Shown: positions 8,815-18,653, counted from the first letter of the stretch. The stretch is DNA of 64,000 nt from Prochlorococcus marinus XMU1402 (GCF_017696205.1 NZ_JAAORD010000001.1:434001-498000); one strand, 5' to 3'. Program-made: numbers and translations. Notes: a model not told the origin generated them from the sequence alone.

Positions 8815-10440
8815 TTATTTTTGCGCAGAAAATTTTTTACCATAACCATAAGGTTCTTCAACTAATGGAGCTTCTCCTTCCCAATTTTCAACTGGAGGAG
8901 GGGAAGAAGTTAACCATTCAGGTGTAAGAGCATTCCAAGGATTATCTCCAGCTTCTTTTCCATTTCTCACACAAAGGAAAACATTAATCAAAAAAGGAAT
9001 TGTACTTATAGCCATCAAGAGAGCCCCAAGACTACTAATTTGATTAACGAACTGGAATTGAGGATCATATTCTGCAACTCTTCTCGGCATTCCATTTAGA
9101 CCGAGCCAATGTTGAGGAGCAAAGCACAAGTTAAATCCAATAAAGGTAATGATAAAGTGTAAAATTCCTAATTTTTCATTAAGCATTTTCCCAGTTACTT
9201 TGGGGAACCAATGATATATCGAAGAGAAAATGATAAAAACAGTACCCCCATAAACTATGTAATGAAAATGTGCTACAACGAAATAAGTATCATGTACGTG
9301 AATATCGAAAGGTACTTGTGCCAAAGCAACTCCTGTAATACCTCCAAAAACAAAATTTATAATAAATCCACAAGAGAATAACATTGCACTATTGATGGAA
9401 ATTTTGCCTCCCCATAATGTTGCAACCCAATTGAAAAATTTTATACCAGTTGGAACAGCAATAAATGCTGTAGCGATAGTAAAAAACAATCTCATCCAAG
9501 GAGGCGTTCCACTAGTAAACATGTGATGCGCCCAAACAACTAAACCTAAAACTACTATCCCCATTATTGAAAAAACCATTGTTGTATATCCAAAAAGTGG
9601 TTTTCTAGCATGTACAGGAAGTATTTCACTAACTAAACCGAAGGCAGGAAGGACCATAATGTAAACTGCTGGATGAGAATAAAACCAAAATAAATGCTGA
9701 TAAACCACGACATTGCCACCTAAAACAGGATTAAAAAAACCTGTATTCGCAATGATATCGAAGCTAAGTAGAATTAAGGTCCCTGCCAAAACAGGAGTTG
9801 ATAAAACAACTAATAGACTTGTCCCAAGCATTGCCCAACAATACATTGGCAATTGCATTAGTTTTAATCCTGGCCTTCTTAATTTGATAATGGTGGCTAT
9901 AAAGTTTATCCCACCAAAGATAGAACTGCCTCCGAGTAATAAAACACTCAGAATCCAAATTATTTGTCCTGATTGAGGAGTCGTTATGCTCAAAGGTGGA
10001 TAAGCGGTCCATCCAGCTTGAGCAGCACCCTCAACAAAATAGCTTGCTACTAGCATCAAACCTGAAGGAGGAATTAACCAAAAAGCTACGGCATTTAATC
10101 TTGGAAATGCCATATCTCTGGCACCTACATAAAATGGAATTAAATAATTTCCAAAAGCACCATTAACTACAGGCACTATCCAAAGGAATATCATTATTGT
10201 TCCGTGTAAAGTTAAAACTTGGTTATAAACATCTCTTGGCATAAAATCCGACATTGGACTGGCTAGTTCAATTCTTATAGCACTCGCTAAGGTTCCTCCT
10301 ATTAAATAAAAAAGAAAACCGCATACAAGGTATTGTATTCCAATTACTTTATGATCAAGGCTAAAACTAAAGTATCTAAGCCAGCCTTTAGGTTGAAGAC
10401 TTTCATTATTAGTTTTTTGTGGATCAATTGATATTGTCAT
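8815..10440 (-). CDS. ctaD: Cytochrome c oxidase subunit I (A2-type)
   Basis: Catalytic haem-copper subunit that reduces O2 to water and pumps protons; 541 residues and about 12 helices. The low-spin haem histidine is in TLHGTIMIFLW, the CuB histidine and cross-linked tyrosine in SHPAVYIMVLP, the CuB His pair in WAHHMF, and the haem a3/a ligands in HDTYFVVAHFHYIVYGG. The motif YSHPAV replaces the glutamate of the usual GHPEV motif, which marks A2-type oxidases, as expected for cyanobacteria. The start overlaps the ctaC stop by 4 bases. Confidence 0.97.
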   Translation of the reverse strand: MTISIDPQKTNNESLQPKGWLRYFSFSLDHKVIGIQYLVCGFLFYLIGGTLASAIRIELASPMSDFMPRDVYNQVLTLHGTIMIFLWIVPVVNGAFGNYLIPFYVGARDMAFPRLNAVAFWLIPPSGLMLVASYFVEGAAQAGWTAYPPLSITTPQSGQIIWILSVLLLGGSSIFGGINFIATIIKLRRPGLKLMQLPMYCWAMLGTSLLVVLSTPVLAGTLILLSFDIIANTGFFNPVLGGNVVVYQHLFWFYSHPAVYIMVLPAFGLVSEILPVHARKPLFGYTTMVFSIMGIVVLGLVVWAHHMFTSGTPPWMRLFFTIATAFIAVPTGIKFFNWVATLWGGKISINSAMLFSCGFIINFVFGGITGVALAQVPFDIHVHDTYFVVAHFHYIVYGGTVFIIFSSIYHWFPKVTGKMLNEKLGILHFIITFIGFNLCFAPQHWLGLNGMPRRVAEYDPQFQFVNQISSLGALLMAISTIPFLINVFLCVRNGKEAGDNPWNALTPEWLTSSPPPVENWEGEAPLVEEPYGYGKKFSAQK

Positions 10441-11240
10441 AAATTTACCTCAGGTTTTTTATTTTTGTTAAACCATTCTTTGTAATCAGATTCTTCTTCA
10501 ACAATTATTGAGGCTCTCATACCTCCATGATATGGGCCACATAATTCTGCGCAAATTATCGGATATTTTCCTACTTTTGTAGGAGTGAAATTTAGAATAG
10601 TCGGTTGTCCAGGAATAATATCCTGTTTAATTCTGAACTCTGGTACCCAAAAAGCATGAATAACATCTTTGGACTCCATTTTCATTGATACTTTTTGATC
10701 AACAGGAACGTGTAGTTCTCCTGATATGAAATTGCCCTTCGGATAATTGAATAGAAATGCAAATTGCATAGCAGAAACTTCAATTGATAAATTATTTGTT
10801 GCTATTGCATTGTCAGAAGTTTGACTTATTCCAGCCCATATTTTTTCAGTGTTAGAACTCATCATTTCATGGTTATGATTTAGTTCTTTCATCCCTCCCA
10901 TTCGGTCGTAGATGTTGTAGCTATATAAACCTATTAATAAAACAATTATTGAAGGGATAATTGTCCATACAATTTCTAAGCTTAAATTTCCCTCTAAAGC
11001 TATACCATCTCCTATCTGATTATTTCTTTTCCTAAACTTAAATAAGCTATAAATAACTGCTATTGTCATACCTATAAAAATTATTAATCCAATGATGAAA
11101 AGAATTTTAAAAAGCTCATCGTAAATTGGTGCATTAATACTTGCTTCCGCTGGGAGCAAATTTACATTAAAACCAATCCAAAAAGATATAGAAAAAACGA
11201 GTGAAATAATAAGTATTAAATAAATGTTTTTATTGAACAA
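10437..11240 (-). CDS. ctaC: Cytochrome c oxidase subunit II
   Basis: Carries the binuclear CuA site that receives electrons from cytochrome c6 or plastocyanin. The 267-residue protein has an N-terminal signal or anchor, a second transmembrane helix near residue 85-105, and a periplasmic cupredoxin domain. CuA ligands are visible as the histidine of VIHAFWVPEF and the cluster CAELCGPYHGGM near residue 227. It is the first gene of the oxidase operon. The 214-base spacer to ctaA should hold the promoters of both directions; no clear operator is seen in it. Confidence 0.96.
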   Translation of the reverse strand: MFNKNIYLILIISLVFSISFWIGFNVNLLPAEASINAPIYDELFKILFIIGLIIFIGMTIAVIYSLFKFRKRNNQIGDGIALEGNLSLEIVWTIIPSIIVLLIGLYSYNIYDRMGGMKELNHNHEMMSSNTEKIWAGISQTSDNAIATNNLSIEVSAMQFAFLFNYPKGNFISGELHVPVDQKVSMKMESKDVIHAFWVPEFRIKQDIIPGQPTILNFTPTKVGKYPIICAELCGPYHGGMRASIIVEEESDYKEWFNKNKKPEVNL

Positions 11241-11454
11241 TTGATCTCTAAAAATTTGTACTTATATCCTCAAGATATTCAATTTTTTTAATCCTGCATA
11301 CTTTGTTAAAAGAAAAACATTTAAATTCACAACTTCTTAAGATTTATGAAATAAAAGGCGTATTATTAATAACTTTTTAGGGTTAATTGTCAGGGATAAA
11401 AGATTAAATTAGTAAATTTTTTTTAAATTAAACATATTAATTTTTAATTAATGT

Positions 11455-12429
11455 TTGGTTTTTGAATCTAATTTATTATGCAAAATAATAGGTTTTATCC
11501 ATTTGATTAATAACCAATTATATAAATCAAAATATCTGACTATTTTTAAAAGGTTGGGAAGTCATAGTGTACTTGCACTTATCGCACTAATCGTAATTGG
11601 AGGTGCTACAAGAGTCATGGACGCGGGACTTGCCTGTCCAGATTGGCCATTATGTTATGGATCTTTTTTGCCTTTTAATCATATGAACCTAAGAGTATTT
11701 CTAGAGTGGTTTCATCGTCTAGATGCTTTTCTGGTTGGAATATTAATTCTTTTTAAATTTGCCCTTTCAATTATTTGGAAAAATGAAATTCCTAATTGGT
11801 TACCTAAAACTTATTCATTACTTCTTTTTCTCGTTATTGTCCAAGGATCTTTTGGAGCTTTAACAGTAATAAACCTACTTGATTCATATACTGTAACTGG
11901 CCATCTTTTAATAGCTTTTCTACTTCTCATCACAACAATTTCAATAAATCAAAATTTAGAAAATGACGAAATAGAAGAGCAATTAATTTGGTGGAGATTA
12001 TTATTGTTTGTTCCTCTCTTACTTACTCTGATTCAATCTTTTATTGGAGTAAGGCTTTCATCAACTTGGTCAGCACACATTTGCTTATCTTTTAATCAAC
12101 AATGCCTAATTCTAAATACTCATAAATTATTTGCTTTTCCAATTGCTATTTCAATTCTATTGATTATTGCTACTGCAATTTATAAGAGAAGTTTGCTTAC
12201 TGAAAATTGGAAATATCTCTCAGCACTTATTTTTCTCTTGTTTTCCCAAATTGCTTTGGGTGTTTTAAGTCTTAAAACAAATTTGAATGAACCTATTTTT
12301 ATTATCGGTCATCAACTTAACGCCTCTTTATTTATTGCGATATTAACAACATTAATTTTTAGAAATCCTCTTACAAAAAAAGGCCTAAACCACTCCCTAA
12401 ATTCCCAAATGGTTGGTATAAATTCATGA
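11455..12429 (+). CDS. ctaA: Haem A synthase (COX15/CtaA)
   Basis: Oxidises the C8 methyl of haem O to give haem A for the aa3 oxidase. It has eight predicted helices in two four-helix halves with conserved His residues: [19 protein letters not shown] in loop 1, [15 protein letters not shown], and in the second half NTHKLFAF and IGHQLNAS. The longest version starts at TTG 11455 and has 324 residues; homologues suggest that the first 30 or so residues may be untranslated, so the start is uncertain. The stop overlaps the ctaB ATG (ATGA), indicating coupling. Divergent from ctaC. Confidence 0.92.
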   Translation: MVFESNLLCKIIGFIHLINNQLYKSKYLTIFKRLGSHSVLALIALIVIGGATRVMDAGLACPDWPLCYGSFLPFNHMNLRVFLEWFHRLDAFLVGILILFKFALSIIWKNEIPNWLPKTYSLLLFLVIVQGSFGALTVINLLDSYTVTGHLLIAFLLLITTISINQNLENDEIEEQLIWWRLLLFVPLLLTLIQSFIGVRLSSTWSAHICLSFNQQCLILNTHKLFAFPIAISILLIIATAIYKRSLLTENWKYLSALIFLLFSQIALGVLSLKTNLNEPIFIIGHQLNASLFIAILTTLIFRNPLTKKGLNHSLNSQMVGINS

Positions 12430-13427
12430 ACAGTAGTAACTTAGAAAACTTAAACTATAAATCTTCAATTAGGGATGAAGTTGTACCTTCAAGAAAAAGA
12501 TTAACTTTACCGCCTTGGCTTGAAGTGGCAAAACCAAGATTAATCCCGCTTTTACTTGCAACAACTTTGGGAGGAATGGCTTTAACAGAAGAATGGCCTT
12601 TGTCATCACCGAAACTTATCTGTACTTTAGGAGGCGGAGCTTTGGCAGCAGCAGCAGCAGGAGCTCTTAATTGCTTGTGGGAAATGGAATTAGATAAGAG
12701 GATGACAAGAACTAGCAAAAGAGCCTTGCCAGCAGGAAAGTTATCATCTGAGACTGTATTTCTAGCTGCCGTATCATGTACTTTGGCAGCTTCGATGCTT
12801 TTAGTAAGTGGTGTAAATTATTTGGCTGCAGGATTAACTCTACTTGGTTTATTTAGCTACGTAATTTTATATACAGTTATTTTGAAACCTCGTACAACAA
12901 AAAATATTGTTTTCGGAGGAGTTGCTGGGGCAATACCACCTTTAGTTGGAGCATCTGCTGCTACAGGGCATGTAGGTCTTAGTGGTTGGTGGTTGTTTGG
13001 TTTAGTAATGTTATGGACTCCAGCTCATTTTTGGGCACTTGCAATTTTATTGAAGGATGATTACGCATCTGTTGGTATTCCTATGCTCCCTTCTGTTAAA
13101 GGGTCTGTTTTTACTGCTAAAGCGATTTCTCGTTACGGATGTGCAACAGTGTTAATGAGTATTATGGGAGTTTTTGCTTTGCCTGAAGGGGGGCTCTTAT
13201 ATGGAATTATGTTACTGCCATTTAATGGAAGACTTTTGCAATTAATAAACGAATTAAAGAAATCTCCTGATGATCTTTCAAGAGCAAAGTCTCTTTTTAG
13301 GTGGTCAATTCTCTATATGTTTGGTATTTGTCTTTTGTTATTAATTTCAAGAACCCAACTATCCGTAGAATTTGAGCAGCAATCAATGCAAATATTTTTC
13401 TCTATAGTATCCATGCTTAGTAATTAA
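12426..13427 (+). CDS. ctaB: Protohaem IX farnesyltransferase (haem O synthase)
   Basis: Adds a farnesyl group to protohaem to make haem O, the substrate of CtaA. The 333-residue UbiA-superfamily membrane protein has about nine helices. The first prenyl-diphosphate site is [15 protein letters not shown] (N-x3-D-x3-D style) near residue 82, and the second region is the loop [17 protein letters not shown] near residue 210. The long N-terminal leader before [15 protein letters not shown] is typical of cyanobacteria. It overlaps ctaA by 4 bases and is followed after 39 bases by the ABC exporter genes. Confidence 0.95.
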   Translation: MNSSNLENLNYKSSIRDEVVPSRKRLTLPPWLEVAKPRLIPLLLATTLGGMALTEEWPLSSPKLICTLGGGALAAAAAGALNCLWEMELDKRMTRTSKRALPAGKLSSETVFLAAVSCTLAASMLLVSGVNYLAAGLTLLGLFSYVILYTVILKPRTTKNIVFGGVAGAIPPLVGASAATGHVGLSGWWLFGLVMLWTPAHFWALAILLKDDYASVGIPMLPSVKGSVFTAKAISRYGCATVLMSIMGVFALPEGGLLYGIMLLPFNGRLLQLINELKKSPDDLSRAKSLFRWSILYMFGICLLLLISRTQLSVEFEQQSMQIFFSIVSMLSN

Positions 13428-13466
13428 ATTAGCTGTAAAATGTTTTTTAAGTAAATAGTAAGTTTG

Positions 13467-14483
13467 ATGAATTATATAAAAGTTAAAGGACTCTCAAAAT
13501 CTTATTCAGATATCAAGGCATTAAAAAATTTATCGATGGAAATAGAAGCTGGCACATTATTCGGAATACTAGGTCCAAATGGTGCTGGCAAATCAACACT
13601 AATAAAAATACTCGCTACTTTAATAGAGCCTGATAGTGGAGAAGTTTTTATTAAAAATATTAATCTGATAAAAAATTCAAGGAAAATTAGAGAATTAATT
13701 GGTTATGTTGCCCAGGACATTGCACTTGATAAAATATTAACTGGACGAGAGCTTTTGGATTTTCAATCAGATTTATATCACATCAACAAAAGCAAAAAAT
13801 TTAAAAGGATAAAGGAATTAATAGATCAATTAGAAATGAATGATTGGATTGATCGTAAGTGCGGAACTTATTCAGGGGGAATGAAAAGAAGAATAGATCT
13901 GGCAGCTGGACTTTTACATTTACCCGAAGTATTAATATTGGATGAACCTACAGTTGGTTTAGATATTGAAAGTAGGAATATTATATGGCAACTTTTGAAA
14001 GACTTGAGAAATAATGGAATGACTATTATTTTGAGCAGTCACTATCTTGATGAAATAGATAAATTGGCAGACAGATTAGTGATAATTGATGATGGAAGAG
14101 TTATAGCACAAGGGGCTCCTGCAGAACTTAAAAATAAATTAGGAGGAGATAGAATAACTTTAAAAGTAAGGGAATTTAGTAATCAGGAAGAAGCAAAAAA
14201 TATATGTCAAATTTTATCTTCAATAGATGGAATTAGTCAGATTATCATAAATGAAGCTCAAGGTTTCTCGATTAATTTTGTAGCAGATAAGGGAAAAGAT
14301 TTACTTACGAAGCTCAAAGTGGAACTAGCCTTCTCAAAGTTTGAAATTTTTTCTCTTACCCAAAGTCAGCCAAGCTTGGATGATGTATATCTTCAGGCAA
14401 CTGGGAAAACATTATTGGATGCCGAAATTTCTATGGCAGGTAAAAGAGATCTTAAAAAAGAATCAAAGAAATCAATGAGATAA
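13467..14483 (+). CDS. ABC-2 exporter ATP-binding protein (DrrA-like)
   Basis: Cytoplasmic ATPase of an ABC-2 type exporter, 338 residues from the ATG at 13467 (a TTG directly before it is less likely). Walker A is GPNGAGKST near residue 37, the signature is YSGGMKRR, Walker B is VLILDEPTVGLD, and the H-loop is SSHYLDE. The C-terminal 100 residues match the extension of daunorubicin-type ATPases. The permease follows 47 bases later. Its place directly after ctaA-ctaB suggests a link to respiratory or haem biology, but the substrate is unknown. Confidence 0.93.
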   Translation: MNYIKVKGLSKSYSDIKALKNLSMEIEAGTLFGILGPNGAGKSTLIKILATLIEPDSGEVFIKNINLIKNSRKIRELIGYVAQDIALDKILTGRELLDFQSDLYHINKSKKFKRIKELIDQLEMNDWIDRKCGTYSGGMKRRIDLAAGLLHLPEVLILDEPTVGLDIESRNIIWQLLKDLRNNGMTIILSSHYLDEIDKLADRLVIIDDGRVIAQGAPAELKNKLGGDRITLKVREFSNQEEAKNICQILSSIDGISQIIINEAQGFSINFVADKGKDLLTKLKVELAFSKFEIFSLTQSQPSLDDVYLQATGKTLLDAEISMAGKRDLKKESKKSMR

Positions 14484-14530
14484 AAAACTTTTGGGTAACT
14501 AACTATAATGAAAATTAATTACTGCTAATT

Positions 14531-15355
14531 ATGGAATTACAACAGTATAATTTATTTTTTTTATATCAAGAAACATTTGCCTTAACAAAGAGATTATTTA
14601 TCCAACTAAAAAGAAGACCATCAACTCTTTTAGCTGGAATATTACAACCCATAATTTGGCTTTTTTTATTTGGGGCATTATTCTCTAAAGCGCCTCAAGG
14701 TTTTTTACCGGGAGTTGATTCTTATGGAAATTTTTTAGGAGCAGGACTTATTGTTTTTACTGCTTTTAGCGGAGCCCTAAATTCTGGTCTTCCTTTAATG
14801 TTTGATAGAGAGTTTGGATTTCTTAATAGATTACTTGTGGCTCCTTTAACCAGTAGATTATCTATAGTTTTATCTTCTTTTTTTTACATAACAATCCTGA
14901 GTTTTTTGCAGAGTATTGTAATAATGCTTGTTTCATACATTTTGGGTTATGGATGGCCCAACTTATATGGTTTAGGAATTGTGTTTACAACACTAATTCT
15001 ATTAGTTCTTTTTGTGACATCAATAAGTTTATGTTTAGCGTTTGTTTTGCCGGGACATATTGAATTAATCGCTCTTATCTTTGTAATAAACTTACCTCTT
15101 CTTTTTGCAAGCACTGCTTTAGCTCCAATCTCTTTCATGCCAAATTGGCTTAGGTGGTTAGCTTCATTAAATCCATTAACTTTTGCAATTGAACCTATTA
15201 GGACTGCTTATACACAAACTATTAATTTAGAATTAGTGGCTTTACATGCCCCATATGGTGATTTAACTTGTAAGAGTTGTATATCAATTTTATTTTCTTT
15301 AACAGTTTTTTCCTTGATTATCATAAGGCCTCTGTTAAATAAGAAGTTAAATTAA
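14531..15355 (+). CDS. ABC-2 type transporter permease (DrrB-like)
   Basis: Membrane partner of the preceding ATPase: 274 residues, six hydrophobic segments. The N-terminus carries RPSTLLAGILQPIIWLFLFG, and the end of the domain has the ABC-2 signature region LPLLFASTALAPISFMP followed by WLRWLASLNPLTFAIEPIR. This architecture exports lipids, polysaccharides or drugs in known systems; nothing here identifies the cargo. A short hypothetical gene starts 8 bases after its stop and is probably co-transcribed. Confidence 0.92.
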   Translation: MELQQYNLFFLYQETFALTKRLFIQLKRRPSTLLAGILQPIIWLFLFGALFSKAPQGFLPGVDSYGNFLGAGLIVFTAFSGALNSGLPLMFDREFGFLNRLLVAPLTSRLSIVLSSFFYITILSFLQSIVIMLVSYILGYGWPNLYGLGIVFTTLILLVLFVTSISLCLAFVLPGHIELIALIFVINLPLLFASTALAPISFMPNWLRWLASLNPLTFAIEPIRTAYTQTINLELVALHAPYGDLTCKSCISILFSLTVFSLIIIRPLLNKKLN

Positions 15356-15363
15356 TTAAATTT

Positions 15364-15750
15364 ATGCTTTTAAAAAATCATCTAATAGAAGTATTTAAAA
15401 AAGCCTCTTCAGAAAATAACTTTTTGCTTAAAGAAAATGTTGTTCTTAAGTGGGTCCATAGATTTGGTATTGATTCTTTAGATGATTTATTAATCCATAG
15501 TCCAGTAGAAAAGGAAAATCATGAAGAAAAAAATCAAGAACAAATTAGGATTGAATCTTTTAAAACTTTAGAAAAGTTGGAAGAAATAAATTGTGAATCA
15601 AATTATTTAAAAATTTCTAACAATAATGAAGTACTTACTACTAAACAATATTCTAATCAAAAAAATCAATATATTGAAAACCCAAAATTACCACTACCTA
15701 ATATCAAAAATTTAAGAAAATGGATTAATAAAGATAAGAAAGCTAGTTAG
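15364..15750 (+). CDS. Hypothetical protein downstream of ABC-2 exporter
   Basis: A 128-residue hydrophilic protein that I do not recognise. The first 45 residues (LIEVFKKASSENNFLLKENV, then VLKWVHRFGIDSLDDLL) could form a small helical domain; the rest is rich in N, K and E and looks disordered. No signal peptide or membrane segment is seen. It sits 8 bases after the ABC permease stop and ends 4 bases before the convergent groEL stop. Likely a cytoplasmic accessory of the exporter or an unrelated small protein; function unknown. Confidence 0.7.
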   Translation: MLLKNHLIEVFKKASSENNFLLKENVVLKWVHRFGIDSLDDLLIHSPVEKENHEEKNQEQIRIESFKTLEKLEEINCESNYLKISNNNEVLTTKQYSNQKNQYIENPKLPLPNIKNLRKWINKDKKAS

Positions 15751-15756
15751 CTTTTT
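15739..15756. terminator. Possible terminator between convergent genes
   Basis: AAAGCT (15739-15744) and AGCTTT (15749-15754) form a 6-bp stem with loop AGTT, followed by T residues on the + strand. It overlaps the stop codon of the 128-residue gene and faces the groEL end. The stem is short and weak, so this is tentative. Confidence 0.3.
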
Positions 15757-17500
15757 ACATCATACCTGGCATACCCATGCCTCCCATACCTGGCATACCC
15801 ATACCTCCCATACCTGGCATACCCATACCTCCCATACCTGGCATACCCATACCTCCCATGCCTCCCATACCTGGCATACCCATACCTCCCATTGGATCTC
15901 CTCCTGGTCCTCCTGGGGCTGTGGTTTCAGGCTCTGGAATGTCAGCCATTGCAACTTCTGTTGTGAGGAGCATAGCTGCAATAGATACTGAATCTTGAAG
16001 AGCTAATCTTATTACTTTAGTTGGATCTAATATTCCTGAATCTTTTAAATCCTCATATTTTCCTGAAATAGCATTGAAACCTTTGTTAAGTCTTTTAATT
16101 TCAGCGACAACTACATCACCATTAAAACCAGCATTTTTTGCTATTTGTTTAGTAGGTTCCAAAAGGGCTTCTTTTAATATATTTATCCCTGTTCTTAAAT
16201 CATCAGAAGATGTTTGAATTAAATTTAAAAGATCATCTGATATTTCAATTAAAGTTTGTCCACCTCCAGAAACTACACCTTCTTCGATAGCAGCTTTCGT
16301 AGCATTAAGGGAATCTTCGATTCTAAACTTTTTGTACTTCATCTCAGTTTCTGTTGCAGCTCCAACTTTGATAAGTGCTACTCCTCCAGCTAGTTTTGCT
16401 ATCCTTTCATTGATTTTGTCCTGATCATACTCTGAGTCTGTTATATCAACTTCTCTCTTTAATTTTTCTACTCGCGCTTTAACCAAATCTTTAGTGTCTT
16501 CGAAGGCAACAATTGTAGTTTTGTCCTTCGTGATTGTTATTTTTTTTGCTTTGCCTAAATCATTAATCGATACTTTATCAAGTGTCATAGATTTATCTTC
16601 ACTAATTAACTTAGCTCCAGTAAGAATAGCAATATCTTCAAGGGCAGCTTTTCTTCTCTCGCCAAATAACGGAGCTCTTACGGAAGCTACGTTTAACACT
16701 CCACTATTCTTATTCAAAACCAATGTAGTTAAAGCCTCTCCTTCGATATCTTCAGCAAGAATTAGAAAAGGTGAGCCTGATTTCTGAATTTCTTCAAGTA
16801 TTGGAACCAGATCAACTAATGTTGAAATTTTTTGATCAGTTATTAATATTTTAGGGTTTTCAAGTTCACAAACTTGTCTTTCTTGGTCTGTTACGAAATA
16901 TGGAGAACTATAACCTCTATCAAAAGACATTCCTTCAGTTATATCTAATTCTGTATCTAGTGATTGAGATTCCTCAACAGTTATTACACCATCAGAAGTA
17001 ACAATATCCATTGCCTTCGAAATTATAGAACCAATTTCTTCATCACCTCCAGCACTAACTGTTGCAACTTTTTTGATATCAGAACCGCTTAATGAAATAC
17101 TTTTGGAACTTAATTTTTCTAGAACAAAAGCCAAGCCTACCTCCATACCTTTTTTTAACTCCATAGGACTGGCACCAGAAGCAATATTTTTTAACCCCTC
17201 TTGAACCATCTTCTGAGTCAAAATGGTTGCTGTTGTTGTTCCATCTCCTGCACTCTCTTTTGTCTTGGATGCAACTTGTTCTATTAATTTCGCACCCAAA
17301 TTAGAAATAGGGTTCTCAATCTCAATCTCTTTAGCAACTGTGGATCCATCTTTAACTATATCTGGTGAACCAAATTTTCTCTCTATTACTACGTTTTTTG
17401 CTTTTGGCCCAATAGTAACCTTTACCGCATTAGCTACGAAATTCACACCTTTTTCTAGGGCTTCTCTTGATTCATTAGAAAAACTTAACTGTTTAGCCAT
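15755..17500 (-). CDS. groEL: 60-kDa chaperonin GroEL with extended GGM/GMP tail
   Basis: ATP-driven protein-folding chaperonin, 581 residues against a usual length near 545. The body is canonical: [20 protein letters not shown], the ATP site [13 protein letters not shown] near residue 87, and [10 protein letters not shown] in the form [15 protein letters not shown] near 405. The excess length is a C-terminal tail of MGGMGMPG units after DIPEPE. No groES gene is next to it, so this is probably the stand-alone paralogue; cyanobacteria usually have a second groESL operon. No CIRCE element (TTAGCACTC type) is seen upstream, but there is an unrelated 13-bp dyad at 17580-17614. Confidence 0.96.
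   Translation of the reverse strand: MAKQLSFSNESREALEKGVNFVANAVKVTIGPKAKNVVIERKFGSPDIVKDGSTVAKEIEIENPISNLGAKLIEQVASKTKESAGDGTTTATILTQKMVQEGLKNIASGASPMELKKGMEVGLAFVLEKLSSKSISLSGSDIKKVATVSAGGDEEIGSIISKAMDIVTSDGVITVEESQSLDTELDITEGMSFDRGYSSPYFVTDQERQVCELENPKILITDQKISTLVDLVPILEEIQKSGSPFLILAEDIEGEALTTLVLNKNSGVLNVASVRAPLFGERRKAALEDIAILTGAKLISEDKSMTLDKVSINDLGKAKKITITKDKTTIVAFEDTKDLVKARVEKLKREVDITDSEYDQDKINERIAKLAGGVALIKVGAATETEMKYKKFRIEDSLNATKAAIEEGVVSGGGQTLIEISDDLLNLIQTSSDDLRTGINILKEALLEPTKQIAKNAGFNGDVVVAEIKRLNKGFNAISGKYEDLKDSGILDPTKVIRLALQDSVSIAAMLLTTEVAMADIPEPETTAPGGPGGDPMGGMGMPGMGGMGGMGMPGMGGMGMPGMGGMGMPGMGGMGMPGMM
15761..15889 (-). repeat. Five copies of a 24-bp repeat encoding the GroEL tail
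   Basis: On the + strand the unit is CATACCTGGCATACCC followed by ATACCTCC. Copies start at 15761, 15785, 15809, 15833 and 15866, with a 9-bp insert CATGCCTCC before the last one. They encode GMPGMGGM-type octapeptides. The copies are almost identical, so the number probably changes by slippage. Confidence 0.92.
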
Positions 17501-17579
17501 GTTTACTCGATCTTTAATCTTATTCTAATCTCCCATAGAATCATTTTTAAGGGATATTTAATTAAGTGGGGAAAGCCGA

Positions 17580-17614
17580 ATTTCTTTTAATTAGACATAC
17601 AAATTAAAAGAAAT
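17580..17614. promoter_or_regulatory. 13-bp perfect inverted repeat in groEL divergent region
   Basis: ATTTCTTTTAATT (17580-17592) and its exact complement AATTAAAAGAAAT (17602-17614) flank a 9-nt spacer. It is 80 bases upstream of groEL and 18 bases upstream of the ATG of a 59-residue gene. The spacing is like that of CIRCE but the sequence is not. It may be an operator or a leader hairpin of the small gene. Confidence 0.45.
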
Positions 17615-17631
17615 AAGAGTATCTTTAAGTT

Positions 17632-17811
17632 ATGGAAGAAACAAATAATCTTATTTTTACTCTTACCGCAATCCTTGCGATTGCTATGACATTGATTTAC
17701 TTTCCTTTAAGATTTTTCTTAACATTAACTGCTAGAAGTCGAAGACTAAAACTTTTACAAAAAATTAGAAGGTTGAGAGATGAATTAGGTCAGCCTTATG
17801 AAAGTACATAA
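17632..17811 (+). CDS. Small single-pass membrane protein, 59 residues
   Basis: A complete frame ATG 17632 to TAA 17811. The product has one transmembrane helix at about residues 8-33 (starts IFTLTAILAIAMTLIYFPLR) followed by a strongly basic amphipathic tail (ARSRRLKLLQKIRRLRDELG). This positive tail predicts a cytoplasmic or stromal-side C-terminus. It is divergent from groEL and its stop abuts the convergent fabG stop without a gap. I do not recognise a family; the clear coding pattern and fit between neighbours support it being real. Confidence 0.75.
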   Translation: MEETNNLIFTLTAILAIAMTLIYFPLRFFLTLTARSRRLKLLQKIRRLRDELGQPYEST

Positions 17812-18561
17812 CTAAATACTCATACCCCCGTCTATACTGATTGTTTGCCCTGTAATGTAACTTCCTGCATCACTTGAAACTAAGAATGACACTAAGTTTG
17901 CAATTTGAGCACAACTTCCTAATTTCCCTAAAGGAATAACTTTTAGAATTTCTTCAGTATTAAGTTTTTCAGTCATCTCTGTTTCTATAAAACCTGGAGC
18001 TATTGCATTAACGTTTATACCTCTTGAGGCAAATTCTTTAGCGCAAGTTTTGGTAAATCCAATAACTCCAGCTTTGGCTGCAGAATAATTTGCTTGGCCA
18101 GGATTACCAATTATTCCAACAACAGATGAAATATTTACGATGCTACCACTTCTTTTTTTCATCATAAATTTAGAAGCATATTTTGTACAAAGAAAAACTC
18201 CTTTTAAGTTTGTATTCAGTACATCATCCCATTGTTCCGATTTCATTCTCATCAATAGTCCATCTCTAGTAATTCCAGCATTGTTAATGAGGATATCAAT
18301 AGTGCCATTAATTTTGATTATTTCTTCAAAAGCTGAACTGACAGAATCCTCTTTTGAAACATCAAATTTTAATTTATGAGCATTACCTCCTAAATTTTTT
18401 ATTAAATTTACAACTTCTTCAGCTTTTTCATCAGAAGAAGAGTAATTAATAAAAACTTCTGCTCCTAATCGGCTTAGTTCTAAAGCAATTTCTTTACCAA
18501 TTCCTCTGCTAGCTCCAGTGATTAAAGCAACTTTGCCTGATAATGAATCTGTATTGGACAT
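17812..18561 (-). CDS. fabG: 3-oxoacyl-[ACP] reductase
   Basis: NADPH-dependent reduction of 3-oxoacyl-ACP in fatty acid elongation; 249 residues, standard length. The Rossmann motif is ITGASRGIGKEIA near residue 14, the NNAG motif is ILINNAGITRDGLL, and the catalytic Ser-Tyr-Lys set is NISSVVG then YSAAK near residue 157. The C-terminus ends in GQTISIDGGMSI. The ATG is overlapped by an AT-only palindrome. Divergent from ispD. Confidence 0.95.
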   Translation of the reverse strand: MSNTDSLSGKVALITGASRGIGKEIALELSRLGAEVFINYSSSDEKAEEVVNLIKNLGGNAHKLKFDVSKEDSVSSAFEEIIKINGTIDILINNAGITRDGLLMRMKSEQWDDVLNTNLKGVFLCTKYASKFMMKKRSGSIVNISSVVGIIGNPGQANYSAAKAGVIGFTKTCAKEFASRGINVNAIAPGFIETEMTEKLNTEEILKVIPLGKLGSCAQIANLVSFLVSSDAGSYITGQTISIDGGMSI

Positions 18562-18653
18562 TATAAAATTTTATAATTTTCAATCGTAGTACTATTTGTG
18601 TAAAGATATTGCTTTTATTTATAATTGTCTAGGAAATATTAAGACCTTCTATT

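Noticed and set aside
15777-15998. Frame on the + strand coding a PPIPGIP repeat peptide
   Set aside because: It is the antisense shadow of the GroEL tail repeats and has no independent support.
17501-17631. CIRCE-type heat-shock operator for groEL
   Set aside because: No TTAGCACTC/GAGTGCTAA pair is present; only the unrelated dyad reported above.
18560-18577. 18-bp palindrome ATTATAAAATTTTATAAT at the fabG start
   Set aside because: It is made only of A and T. In DNA this AT-rich about one such palindrome is expected by chance in 64 kb.
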